A DNA stretch of 64,000 nucleotides from Oharaeibacter diazotrophicus (lineage in GTDB: Bacteria > Pseudomonadota > Alphaproteobacteria > Rhizobiales > Pleomorphomonadaceae). The notes under the pieces were generated by a model. It made no database searches and was not told where the DNA came from. It was given only the letters and a program-made list of their open reading frames with translations. Position 1 is the first letter of the stretch. Each line of letters starts with the position of its first letter. The stretch lies in the NCBI RefSeq assembly GCF_004362745.1, contig NZ_SNXY01000006.1, positions 310,001-374,000 on the forward strand, in the 5' to 3' direction. The position numbers and the translations under genes were made by a program. Below, one piece after another: positions 1 to 8,849 of the stretch.

Positions 1-1
1 G

Positions 2-319
2 ATCCTGGTCGAGGACCTCGCCACCGACGGCCGCTCCAAGCTGGTGTTCACCGACGCCATGCGCGCCGCCGGCCTCGTCGTCGAGCACACCTTCGTCGTG
101 TTCCACTACGGCATCTTCAAGGAGAGCACCGAGGTGCTCGCCGAGCAGGGCATCCGCCTGCACGCGCTCGCCACCTGGTGGGACGTGCTCGCCGAGGCCA
201 AGCGCTCCGGCGCCTTCCCGGCCGCCACCATCGACGCCGTCGAAGCCTTCCTGCACGATCCAGCCGGCTGGTCCGCCGCCCACGGCGGCCGCGCCTCGGT
301 GGACGCCCCGGCCGGCTGA
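2..319 (+). CDS. pyrE: Orotate phosphoribosyltransferase, C-terminal part (cut by window edge)
   Basis: The frame is open from the first bases, so the gene begins upstream. The visible 105 residues open with the PRPP-binding loop ILVEDLATDGRSK, the signature of type I phosphoribosyltransferases, followed by a helix-rich C-terminal part as found in alphaproteobacterial PyrE. The enzyme joins orotate to PRPP to make orotidine monophosphate in pyrimidine synthesis, in the cytoplasm. Roughly half of the usual 210-230 residues is missing. Identification rests on the PRPP loop and on the resemblance of the C-terminal part to this family. Confidence 0.85.
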   Translation: MLVEDLATDGRSKLVFTDAMRAAGLVVEHTFVVFHYGIFKESTEVLAEQGIRLHALATWWDVLAEAKRSGAFPAATIDAVEAFLHDPAGWSAAHGGRASVDAPAG

Positions 320-517
320 CCGGCCGGCCACGCCCCGCGCGGCGCCCTCGGCGGAAAGGCCGAGGGTGGCCGCACGCGAATGAGGTGGCCGCAGCGTCGG
401 GACCCGTTGACGGCGGGCCCCGAAGCGCGGCAGGTGGAATCGGTCGGCGGGGGCCGACTCGGGGGATCGCGCGCCGGCCGTCGCCGCGGCGGCCCCTCGC
501 ATCCGTCGGGAGCCGTC

Positions 518-1225
518 ATGACGTCAGCCGTCCGCCTTTCCATCCTGGTCGCAACCCTGGCGCTCGCGGGCTGCCAGACCGAGCCCGCGCCCTACGATCC
601 CTATCGCCCGCCGGTGCGCCGCAACGATCCGCCGCCGGTTTACGTGCAGCCGCCGCGCGACCAGTACCGGCCGCCGGTGCAGCCCAACAATCCCTATCGG
701 CCCGGCCCGAACGACGGCTACCAGGGCGGCGGTTACCAGGGTGACGGCTACGTCCGCGGCGGTACGCCGAACCAGCCCGGCTCGCTCTACGCCGGCGGCG
801 GCGACGGCTACGTCCGCGGTGGCGAGCCCGGTTCGCCCGGCTCGCTCTACGGCAACGGTGGCCGCAACGACCCGCCCCGCAACGACGGCGGCTTCGTCAA
901 CGGCGGTCGAAACGACGGCGGACGCAACGACGGTCCGGGTGCCGGCCGGGAACCGGCGGCCCCGCGCCTCGGCGGCGCCTGGCGGCTGATGACCACCGGC
1001 AGCGGCGTCAACTGCTCGATCCGGCTGTCCCCGGGCGAGGGCGGCACCGGCAGCGTCTCGGCGCCGGCCAACTGCTACAGCTACACGCACCTGAAGAGCT
1101 ACGAGATGCGCGGGCGCGACCTCGTGCTGGTCGACGCCTTCGGCGGCACCGTCAACCTGCAGCCGTCCGGCGGCTATTGGCAGGGCCGCGGCCGCGACGG
1201 CGAGGGCGTCATCCTGCAGCGCTGA
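518..1225 (+). CDS. Lipoprotein with repeat-rich linker and AprI/Inh protease-inhibitor-like domain
   Basis: The 235-residue protein starts at the ATG after GGGAG, giving a lipoprotein signal with the lipobox LALAGC. A Pro/Tyr/Asn/Gly-rich region follows (about residues 20-150), including two 20-residue tandem copies built on DGYVRGG and PGSLY. The last 85 residues begin LGGAWRL and hold two Cys, resembling the AprI/Inh inhibitor domain, which in Pseudomonas and Serratia blocks a secreted metalloprotease in the periplasm. No protease gene lies nearby, so a general envelope role is equally possible. A longer frame from position 380 would hide the signal peptide and is unlikely. Confidence 0.7.
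   Translation: MTSAVRLSILVATLALAGCQTEPAPYDPYRPPVRRNDPPPVYVQPPRDQYRPPVQPNNPYRPGPNDGYQGGGYQGDGYVRGGTPNQPGSLYAGGGDGYVRGGEPGSPGSLYGNGGRNDPPRNDGGFVNGGRNDGGRNDGPGAGREPAAPRLGGAWRLMTTGSGVNCSIRLSPGEGGTGSVSAPANCYSYTHLKSYEMRGRDLVLVDAFGGTVNLQPSGGYWQGRGRDGEGVILQR
743..862 (+). repeat. Two 60-bp in-frame tandem repeats inside the Inh-domain lipoprotein gene
   Basis: Two adjacent 60-nucleotide units (743-802 and 803-862) encode similar 20-residue blocks that begin DGYVRGG and contain PGSLY. Third-position differences between them show they have diverged. Copy number could vary between strains by slippage. Confidence 0.75.
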
Positions 1226-1249
1226 CCGCGGCGGCGGCGAGGGCAGGGA

Positions 1250-2665
1250 TCACTCCTCCTCCCGGGCCGCCCAGCGCACGTCGGCGGTGTCGGCCGCGGG
1301 CCGGCCGACACCGAACAGGCCCTCGGGCCTGAGCACCAGGAACACCACCAGCGCGGCGAGGATCACCACGTCGCGCCACTCCACCGGCAAGGTCGCCGAC
1401 CAGAACACCTCGGCGAAGCCGATCAGCACCCCGCCCACCGCGGCACCGGGCAGCGATCCGATGCCGCCGAGGAGGGCGGCCGCCAGCGCCTTCAGCCCGA
1501 CGATGGTGCCGGCGCCGTAGCTGGCGTGGCCGTAGTGCAGCGCCACCATGCCGCCGGCGAGGCCGGCGAGCGCCGCCGACAGCGCGAAGGTCAGCCCGGC
1601 CACCCGAGCCGTGTCGACGCCGAGGAGGCGGGCCATCGGGGGGTCGTCGGCGATCGCCCGCCACGCCCGCCCGAAGGCGGTGCGCGTCGCCGCCCACAGC
1701 ACCACGCCGAGCACGACGACGGCGCCGGCGGTCTCGACCGCCTGCATCGCCGTCATGGTCACCTCGAACGGGCCGCCGATCAGCACGGTCGGCTCGTTCA
1801 GCACCTGCTGGATCCAGCGGTCGCGCGAGCCGGCCCACAGCCGCATCGCCTCGGTGAGCACGATCGAGAGGCCGATGGTGGCAATCAGGAACGAGCGGTG
1901 GCCGGCGCGCGCGAGCGGGCGGAACACCGCCTCGCCGATCACCGCACCGACGAGGGCGGCATGGGCGAAGGCGGCCACCAGCGTCACCGCGACCACGACC
2001 GCCGCGCCGACCGCACCGCCCGCCGCCACCGTGGCGCCGAAGGTGGAGACGGCGGCGACTGCGGCGTAGGAGCCGACGACGGCGATCTCGCCGAAGGCGA
2101 GGTTGATGCGGTTGACGAGGCCGTAGACCAGCGCGTAGGCGACCGCCAGGAAGGCGTAGAAGGCCGCCGTCGGCAGGGCGTTGACGCCCTGCTGGACGTA
2201 GTAGGCCGGCCGCGCCGGCAGGTCGAAGCCGAGCAGCGGTTCCTCGGTGACACCGGCGAGACGGCGCTCGCCGGCGGCGACGGCGTCGGGCACCGCGAGC
2301 CAGAAGCGACTGAGGAACAGGAGCCGCGCCGGTGGCACCGGCTCGCCGTTCACCTCGATGCCGCGCAGTTGCATGCGATCGCCGGCGAGACGTCCGCCGC
2401 CGAAGGCGCAGCGCACCACGCCCTCCCGCGGCTCGCCGCCGTCCTCGACCGTGTAGTCGACGCGGATGCCGTGGGCTAGGAGGGGATCGGCCGAGAGCGC
2501 GTCGATCACGAGGCGGCCGTCGGGCTCGAAGGCCGGCACCGTGGCGCGGCAGAGCTCGGCCTGTTCGCGGTCGAGCGCTGAGCAGGCCGCGAGCGCGGCG
2601 ACGACCGCCAGGAGAGCGGCGAGGCCGGCGAGCGCCCGGCCGACCGCGGACGGCGCCCGCCGCAC
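1250..2665 (-). CDS. LivH-type branched-chain amino acid ABC permease with lipoprotein-like N-terminal domain
   Basis: A 471-residue protein starting at GTG one base after the hemB stop codon, so the two genes are probably translationally coupled. Residues 1-28 form a hydrophobic segment ending in a lipobox (LAAC, Cys28). About 120 polar residues with two more Cys (near 38 and 86) follow. From about residue 150 the chain is a LivH-family permease with many membrane segments and the family-like stretch NRINLAFGEIAVVGSY. Ordinary LivH is near 290-300 residues and lacks this domain. No LivM, ATPase or binding-protein gene is adjacent, so partners must be elsewhere. The substrate cannot be read from the sequence. 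Confidence 0.8.
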   Translation of the reverse strand: MRRAPSAVGRALAGLAALLAVVAALAACSALDREQAELCRATVPAFEPDGRLVIDALSADPLLAHGIRVDYTVEDGGEPREGVVRCAFGGGRLAGDRMQLRGIEVNGEPVPPARLLFLSRFWLAVPDAVAAGERRLAGVTEEPLLGFDLPARPAYYVQQGVNALPTAAFYAFLAVAYALVYGLVNRINLAFGEIAVVGSYAAVAAVSTFGATVAAGGAVGAAVVVAVTLVAAFAHAALVGAVIGEAVFRPLARAGHRSFLIATIGLSIVLTEAMRLWAGSRDRWIQQVLNEPTVLIGGPFEVTMTAMQAVETAGAVVVLGVVLWAATRTAFGRAWRAIADDPPMARLLGVDTARVAGLTFALSAALAGLAGGMVALHYGHASYGAGTIVGLKALAAALLGGIGSLPGAAVGGVLIGFAEVFWSATLPVEWRDVVILAALVVFLVLRPEGLFGVGRPAADTADVRWAAREEE

Positions 2666-2666
2666 G

Positions 2667-3863
<1,197 letters not shown>

Positions 3864-3896
3864 CTAAGGGGAGGGACCAGCGAGGACGACGACGGC

Positions 3897-4310
3897 ATGG
3901 ACGGCGAATCGAACGGGAACCCGGTGGCACCGCCGCGCTTCGACGCGCGGCTGGCGCTCGTCGTCTACGTGCGCATCCTGGCGATGGTGTTCATCGCCTC
4001 TGGCCTCCGGCGCTGGGCCGTGGTGCTCGGCCCGCTCGCGCCCGGCGGCGACCTCCTGGCGCTGCCGGTGCCGGTGATCGTCGCCACAGTCTTCTTCGCC
4101 GCCTTCGACCTCGTGGCCGCGGTCGGGCTCTGGCTGCTGGCGTCCTGGGGCACCGTCGTCTGGCTGATCTCGGCCCTGACCGAGCTCGCGCTCCACACCG
4201 CCTTCCGCGACCTGTTCCCGTTCGAGCCCGGTGTCGTGGTGTTCCACGTGGTCACCGTCGTCATTTATGCGGTGCTGACCATGCTCTACGAGCGTCAGCG
4301 CGACATCTGA
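3897..4310 (+). CDS. DUF6163-family four-helix membrane protein
   Basis: A 137-residue protein with about four hydrophobic segments (starting near residues 20, 55, 80 and 110) and a short basic C-terminus. It resembles the DUF6163 proteins found between hemB and the LdtR regulator in Hyphomicrobiales, the position it holds here. No catalytic motif is visible and the function is unknown. The start is the ATG after GAGGACGACGACGGC. Longer upstream in-frame starts would run into the hemB promoter region. Confidence 0.75.
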   Translation: MDGESNGNPVAPPRFDARLALVVYVRILAMVFIASGLRRWAVVLGPLAPGGDLLALPVPVIVATVFFAAFDLVAAVGLWLLASWGTVVWLISALTELALHTAFRDLFPFEPGVVVFHVVTVVIYAVLTMLYERQRDI

Positions 4311-4391
4311 GGACGCTTTCCAGCGGGAATACTTACCGGGGTCGTACGGTTAACCGACCACCTTCCGAGTCGAGCCGGGAAACGTCGACTC

Positions 4392-4438
4392 TTTAAGCGA
4401 ATTTTCAGGCTGTGGTTTAAGCTGATTTTCAAGGCTGT
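4392..4438 (+). promoter_or_regulatory. Two 22-23 bp direct repeats upstream of ldtR
   Basis: Copies at 4392-4413 and 4416-4438 share TTTAAGC, ATTTTCA and GGCTGT in the same order, 24-25 bp apart, in an AT-rich island unlike the GC-rich surroundings. They end about 70 bp before the ldtR start codon. The spacing of just over two helical turns suits a tandem operator, possibly for LdtR autoregulation or another regulator. This is an inference. Confidence 0.5.
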
Positions 4439-4507
4439 CGGCTAGAGTTCTCGGCAATGTGGACAAAGATCCACGCCTAAGAGCAGGCGACAGAGAGGCA
4501 TTCCACC

Positions 4508-5020
4508 ATGGCCAACGCCAAGCGCGCGTACGACCTCTACCCCACGGTCGAAGCCGAACAAGGGCTTCAGCCGCTCTATCTCGAGGCGCTTCGGCTGGTC
4601 GAGCGGCTCCACCGCCGCCTGCTGGACGTCATCAAGGACGAGTTCGACCGGGCCGGCCGCACCGACGTCAACGCCGTGCAGGCGCTGCTGCTGTTCAACA
4701 TTGGCGACAGCGAGCTGACCGCCGGCGAACTCCGGACCCGCGGCTATTACCTCGGCTCCAACGTCTCCTACAATCTCAAGAAGCTCGTGGAGATGGGCTA
4801 CATCCACCACCAGCGCTCGCGCATGGACCGCCGCTCGGTCCGCGTGCGCCTGACCGAGAAGGGCCAGGCGGTCGCGCAGATCGTGGAGAAGCTCTACAAC
4901 CGCCACATCATGTCGATCGAGACGGTCGGCGGCATCAACCGCGACGACTTCAAGACGCTCAACAAGTCGCTGCAGCGGCTGGAGCGCTTCTGGACGGACC
5001 AGATCCTGTACCGTCTGTGA
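4508..5020 (+). CDS. ldtR: MarR-family winged-helix regulator, LdtR type
   Basis: A 170-residue cytoplasmic regulator. The winged helix spans about residues 55-125 (recognition-helix region GYYLGSNVSYNLKKLVEMGY, then a wing with RSRMDRRSVRVRLTEKG). A long C-terminal helix would serve dimerisation. It closely resembles LdtR of Sinorhizobium and Candidatus Liberibacter, which controls an L,D-transpeptidase and stress tolerance. Position downstream of hemB and DUF6163 matches that of the known gene. The glyA-nrdR-rib genes that normally follow are not here; ribD appears only at 59.7 kb. Confidence 0.88.
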   Translation: MANAKRAYDLYPTVEAEQGLQPLYLEALRLVERLHRRLLDVIKDEFDRAGRTDVNAVQALLLFNIGDSELTAGELRTRGYYLGSNVSYNLKKLVEMGYIHHQRSRMDRRSVRVRLTEKGQAVAQIVEKLYNRHIMSIETVGGINRDDFKTLNKSLQRLERFWTDQILYRL

Positions 5021-5101
5021 CGGGACACGGGGCGCGATCGAAGTCGGAAACGTTCGACTTCGACGCGCTTGCGGACGGGTCGGAGCGAATCCGAACCACC
5101 T

Positions 5102-5144
5102 CGAGAAGGGACGGGCCCCCCGCGGGTCCGTCCCTTCTCTCGTT
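5102..5144. terminator. Bidirectional terminator between ldtR and the P450 gene
   Basis: A perfect 12-bp stem (5103-5114 with 5128-5139) with a GC-rich loop lies between two convergent genes. CGTTT follows on the plus strand. It ends right at the P450 stop codon and can serve both genes. Confidence 0.75.
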
Positions 5145-6548
5145 TCAGCGCGGCGTCACCGTGATCGGCAGGCCGTTCTTGGGGCGCAGCGTCAGGCGGC
5201 AGACCGGTTCGACGACGGTGCCTTCGGGGACGCGAACCTTGAAGCGCTGGAGGAGCGTGGCGAGGCACAGGATCGATTCCGACAACCCGAAGGCGAGGCC
5301 GGCACAGATGCGCGGGCCGGCCGCGAAGGGCGCGTAGGTGTAGGGCGTCGGCCGGTCGGAGACGAAGCGCTCGGGGCGGAAGTGGTGCGGGCGCGGGAAG
5401 TGCGCCGGCGACCGCTGAAGCAGCCACGGCGACACGATGACGAGGCTGGCCGGGCGGACGTCGACGCCCTCGACCCGGTCGGCCGCGCGGGTCTGGCGCG
5501 ACAGGATCGGCACCGGCGGATAGAGCCGCAGCGTCTCCTCGATGATCGCCCGGCAATAGTCGAGGTGCGGCACTTCGGCGATGGTCGGCGCGCGGTCGCC
5601 GCAGACGCGGCGGATCTCCGCGAGCGCGGCGCGCTCGGCCCAGGGCGCGTTCGCGACGAGGTAGAGCGCCCAGGTCAGCGTCGCCGCCGTGGTCTCGTGG
5701 CCCGCCATGAAGATGGTGGCGGCCTCGTTGCGCAGCGCGTCGCGGGTGAGGCCGAGTTCGGGGTTGCGGCGCTGGCGCTCGACCAGCGCGTCGACCATCG
5801 AGCGGTGGTCGCCCTGGCCCTCGAGATGGGCGGTGACGACGCGGTCGATCACCCCGTGCACCCGCTCGATCGACTTCTGCAGCCGCTTGGTGCGCTTGAT
5901 CGGCGCGCCGTCGTCCTGGCCGAGGAAATAGGGGTAGTTCACCGAATCGACGTCGGCCTGGAAGTCGGTGAAGCCGCCGATCACCTCGGCGGCCGAGGCG
6001 TGGTCGAGGTCGCTGCCGAACACCGAGCGCGAGATGATCACGGCGGTCAGCTCGGCCATCTCGGTCAGGGCGTCGAAGGCCTTGCCCTGCGGGATGCCGG
6101 CCCAGCGCTCGACGAACTCGCCGGCGGCGCGCTCCATCACCGGGCCGAACACCGGCAGCCGGTTCTTGTGCATGATGTCGGAGACAAGCGGGCGGCGCTG
6201 CTTCCAGGTGTCGCCGTCGGAAATGAACAGGCCGTCGCCGATCAGCAGTTCGAGCGCGCGCCGCATCTGCGGGCTCTTGCGCTCGTAGTTGTCGTTGCGC
6301 GTCGCCATCACGTGCTTCACGCCGGCCGGCGAGTTCACCAGCACGATCTGGCGCGTCAGCACGTTCATCGAGTCGACGCGGCTCTGGTAGTCCGCCTGCG
6401 AGAAGATCCCGAGCAGGTCCTCGCGCGCGGTCGCGATCAGCGTGACGACGTTCGGCCGTTTGCGGTGCGCCTTGCGGTAGGCCGGCAGGAACCAGTCGGG
6501 TCCGCGCTCCTCGCGGATCTCGCTCTTGGCGGCGAACAGGTTCAGCAT
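5145..6548 (-). CDS. Cytochrome P450 monooxygenase
   Basis: A 467-residue soluble P450. The I-helix motif AGHETT lies near residue 282, the K-helix ExxR motif in EETLR near 345, and the haem loop FAAGPRICAG near 410-417 with the cysteine ligand. The sequence resembles CYP102/CYP4-like bacterial P450s rather than a camphor-type enzyme. A lipid or terpenoid substrate is possible but unproven. No ferredoxin or reductase gene is adjacent, so electrons must come from proteins encoded elsewhere. The ATG at 6548 has GGAG upstream. Confidence 0.93.
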   Translation of the reverse strand: MLNLFAAKSEIREERGPDWFLPAYRKAHRKRPNVVTLIATAREDLLGIFSQADYQSRVDSMNVLTRQIVLVNSPAGVKHVMATRNDNYERKSPQMRRALELLIGDGLFISDGDTWKQRRPLVSDIMHKNRLPVFGPVMERAAGEFVERWAGIPQGKAFDALTEMAELTAVIISRSVFGSDLDHASAAEVIGGFTDFQADVDSVNYPYFLGQDDGAPIKRTKRLQKSIERVHGVIDRVVTAHLEGQGDHRSMVDALVERQRRNPELGLTRDALRNEAATIFMAGHETTAATLTWALYLVANAPWAERAALAEIRRVCGDRAPTIAEVPHLDYCRAIIEETLRLYPPVPILSRQTRAADRVEGVDVRPASLVIVSPWLLQRSPAHFPRPHHFRPERFVSDRPTPYTYAPFAAGPRICAGLAFGLSESILCLATLLQRFKVRVPEGTVVEPVCRLTLRPKNGLPITVTPR

Positions 6549-6844
6549 GGCGTGCTCCGGGCCTCGGCGTATTGCGATGCAATAGCGCCCCGACGGTCCG
6601 CTGAGAAGCCGGCGCGATTCGCGGAACGGTGGACGGCGGGTTGCGAGCAGCCGCCATCGTGCCGCAGCTGCGCTCCCCGCATCCGCCTCCGTCCTTCCCG
6701 CGAAGAGGCGTGCGGCCCGCCGAACGCCGCGTCCGGTCGGTCCGTGCGGACGTTGGCCGCGGGCGGTCGGGGGGAATAGACTCCATGGTTCCGATCCGGA
6801 TTCGTTCCGGTCCTTCCCCGTCGTCCCGCGTTCCCCAGAGTTCG
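6549..6844. other. Divergent intergenic region between P450 and recJ
   Basis: About 300 bp that must hold promoters for both genes. I see no clear sigma-70 boxes or hairpins. A second in-frame ATG for recJ lies at 6785, so part of this stretch may be coding. Confidence 0.4.
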
Positions 6845-8692
6845 ATGTCCGCCCAGAGCGCCGCCGCCCCAGAGACCCGTGCCGTGCTCGGCGTCACCCG
6901 ATCGGCGAGCGGCCGGGCGTGGGCGGACCGGCTCGGCGAGGGGCGGGCGGTGGTCGCCCGCGCCATCGCCCAGCGCCACGGGCTGCCGGACGTGGTGGCG
7001 CGTGTGCTCGCCGGCCGCGACGTCGCGGTCGACGACGCGCCGGCCTATCTCGACCCGAGTCTGAGGACCCTGATGCCGGATCCGTCCGGCCTCACCGACA
7101 TGGACGCCGCCGCCGCGCGGCTCGCCGACGCGGTCGAGCGCGGCGAAAAGGTCGCGATCTTCGGCGACTACGACGTCGACGGCGCCACCTCGTCGGCGCT
7201 GCTCGCGCGCTTCCTGCGCGGCTGCGGCCTCGAGCCGGCGGTCTACATCCCCGACCGGCTGATCGACGGCTACGGCCCCAATCCGCGCGCCGTCGCCGAC
7301 CTCGCCGCCGCCGGCGCGACGCTGCTGGTGACGCTCGACTGCGGCACCCACAGCTTCGAGGCCTTCGACGCCGCCCGCCGCGCCGGGCTCGACGTCGTCG
7401 CGCTCGACCATCACCAGGCCGGCGTCGCGCTGCCGAAGGTGGCGGCGCTGGTCAATCCGAACCGTCACGACGACCTCTCCGGCCAGGGCCACCTCGCCGC
7501 CGTCGGCGTGACCTATCTCGGCGTCGTCGCGCTCAACCGCGAGCTCCGCCGCCGCGGCTGGTATCGCCGCCGCGGCGAGAAGGAGCCCGACCTCCTGGCT
7601 CTGCTCGACCTCGTCGCGCTCGGCACCGTCTGCGACGTGGTGCCGCTCGTCGGGCTCAACCGCGCCTTCGTGGTCCGCGGCCTCGCGGTGATGCGGGCGC
7701 GGCGCAACCCCGGCCTCGCCGCGCTCGCCGACGTGGTGCGGCTGTCCGGCCCGCCGACCTGCTACCACCTCGGCTTCCTGATCGGCCCGCGCATCAACGC
7801 CGGCGGCCGGATCGGCGACGCCGCCCTCGGCGCCCGCCTGCTCGCCGGCGACGACGCGCTCGCCGCCGCGCGGATCGCCGCCGAGCTCGACCGGCTCAAC
7901 CGCGAACGCCAGCTGCTCGAGGCCGCGGCGCTCGAGGAGGCCGACGCCATGGCGACGCCGCAGCTCCTGGAGCGCGACCCGGCGGTGCTGGTGGTGGCCT
8001 CGGCCGACTGGCACCCGGGCATCGTCGGCCTCGTCGCCGCGCGCCTCAAGGAGCGTCACGGCCGGCCGGCAGTGGCGATCGCGCTCGGCGAGGGCGGCCA
8101 GGGCACCGGCTCGTGCCGCTCGATCCCCGGCGTCGACATCGGCGCCGCGGTCCGGGCGGCGATCGACGCCGGCCTCCTGGTCAAGGGCGGCGGCCACGCC
8201 ATGGCGGCCGGCCTGACGATCGACGCCTCCCGCGTCGGCGACCTCGCCGCCTTCCTCGACGACGCCGTGCGGAACGCCGTCGCGGTCTCGCGCGCGGACG
8301 ACGCCCTCTTGGTCGACGGCGCCGTCACCGCCGGAGGAGCGACCGTCGAACTCGTCGAGCGGATCGAGCGCGCCGGACCGTTCGGTTCGGGCAGTCCGGA
8401 TCCGGTCTTCGTGCTGCCGGCGCACCGGATCGCCTATGCCGAGACCGTCGGCGCGGCCCACGTCCGCCTGTCGCTCGCCGGCACCGACGGCACCAAGCTG
8501 AAGGCGATGGCCTTCCGCGCCGCCGGCCGGCCGCTCGGCGACTTCCTGCTCGGCGCCCGCGACCGGCCGGTCCACGTCGCCGGCGTGCTCGGGCTCGACC
8601 ACTGGCAGGGCGAGCCGCGGGTGCAACTGCGCGTCGTCGACGCGGCGCCCGCGGGTCCCGACGCGCCGCGACGCCTCCCGAACGGGGGGTGA
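6845..8692 (+). CDS. recJ: Single-stranded-DNA-specific 5'-3' exonuclease RecJ
   Basis: A 615-residue DHH-superfamily nuclease acting in recombination and mismatch/base-excision repair. Motif I is GDYDVDGATS near residue 107 and motif III is LDHHQ near 187. A DHHA1 domain follows, with GGGHAMAAGLT near 450, then the OB-fold region to the end. Length matches the family (about 580-620). ATG 6845 was preferred over 6785 because the extra 20 residues look non-coding. The alpha-2-macroglobulin gene follows 157 bp later on the same strand. Confidence 0.93.
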   Translation: MSAQSAAAPETRAVLGVTRSASGRAWADRLGEGRAVVARAIAQRHGLPDVVARVLAGRDVAVDDAPAYLDPSLRTLMPDPSGLTDMDAAAARLADAVERGEKVAIFGDYDVDGATSSALLARFLRGCGLEPAVYIPDRLIDGYGPNPRAVADLAAAGATLLVTLDCGTHSFEAFDAARRAGLDVVALDHHQAGVALPKVAALVNPNRHDDLSGQGHLAAVGVTYLGVVALNRELRRRGWYRRRGEKEPDLLALLDLVALGTVCDVVPLVGLNRAFVVRGLAVMRARRNPGLAALADVVRLSGPPTCYHLGFLIGPRINAGGRIGDAALGARLLAGDDALAAARIAAELDRLNRERQLLEAAALEEADAMATPQLLERDPAVLVVASADWHPGIVGLVAARLKERHGRPAVAIALGEGGQGTGSCRSIPGVDIGAAVRAAIDAGLLVKGGGHAMAAGLTIDASRVGDLAAFLDDAVRNAVAVSRADDALLVDGAVTAGGATVELVERIERAGPFGSGSPDPVFVLPAHRIAYAETVGAAHVRLSLAGTDGTKLKAMAFRAAGRPLGDFLLGARDRPVHVAGVLGLDHWQGEPRVQLRVVDAAPAGPDAPRRLPNGG

Positions 8693-8849
8693 ATCACACC
8701 GTCGGTGTCTTCGTTTCGCCATCGTCGGCGGACGATGATCGCGGACTTGTGAAGGGAAGGGTCGGGCGCTTAAGCTCCGGCCCCATGTGCCGTCGGACGC
8801 CCCGGGGACTTTTCGAGAGAGGCGCGCCGACGACGACGGGAGGTCGTCG

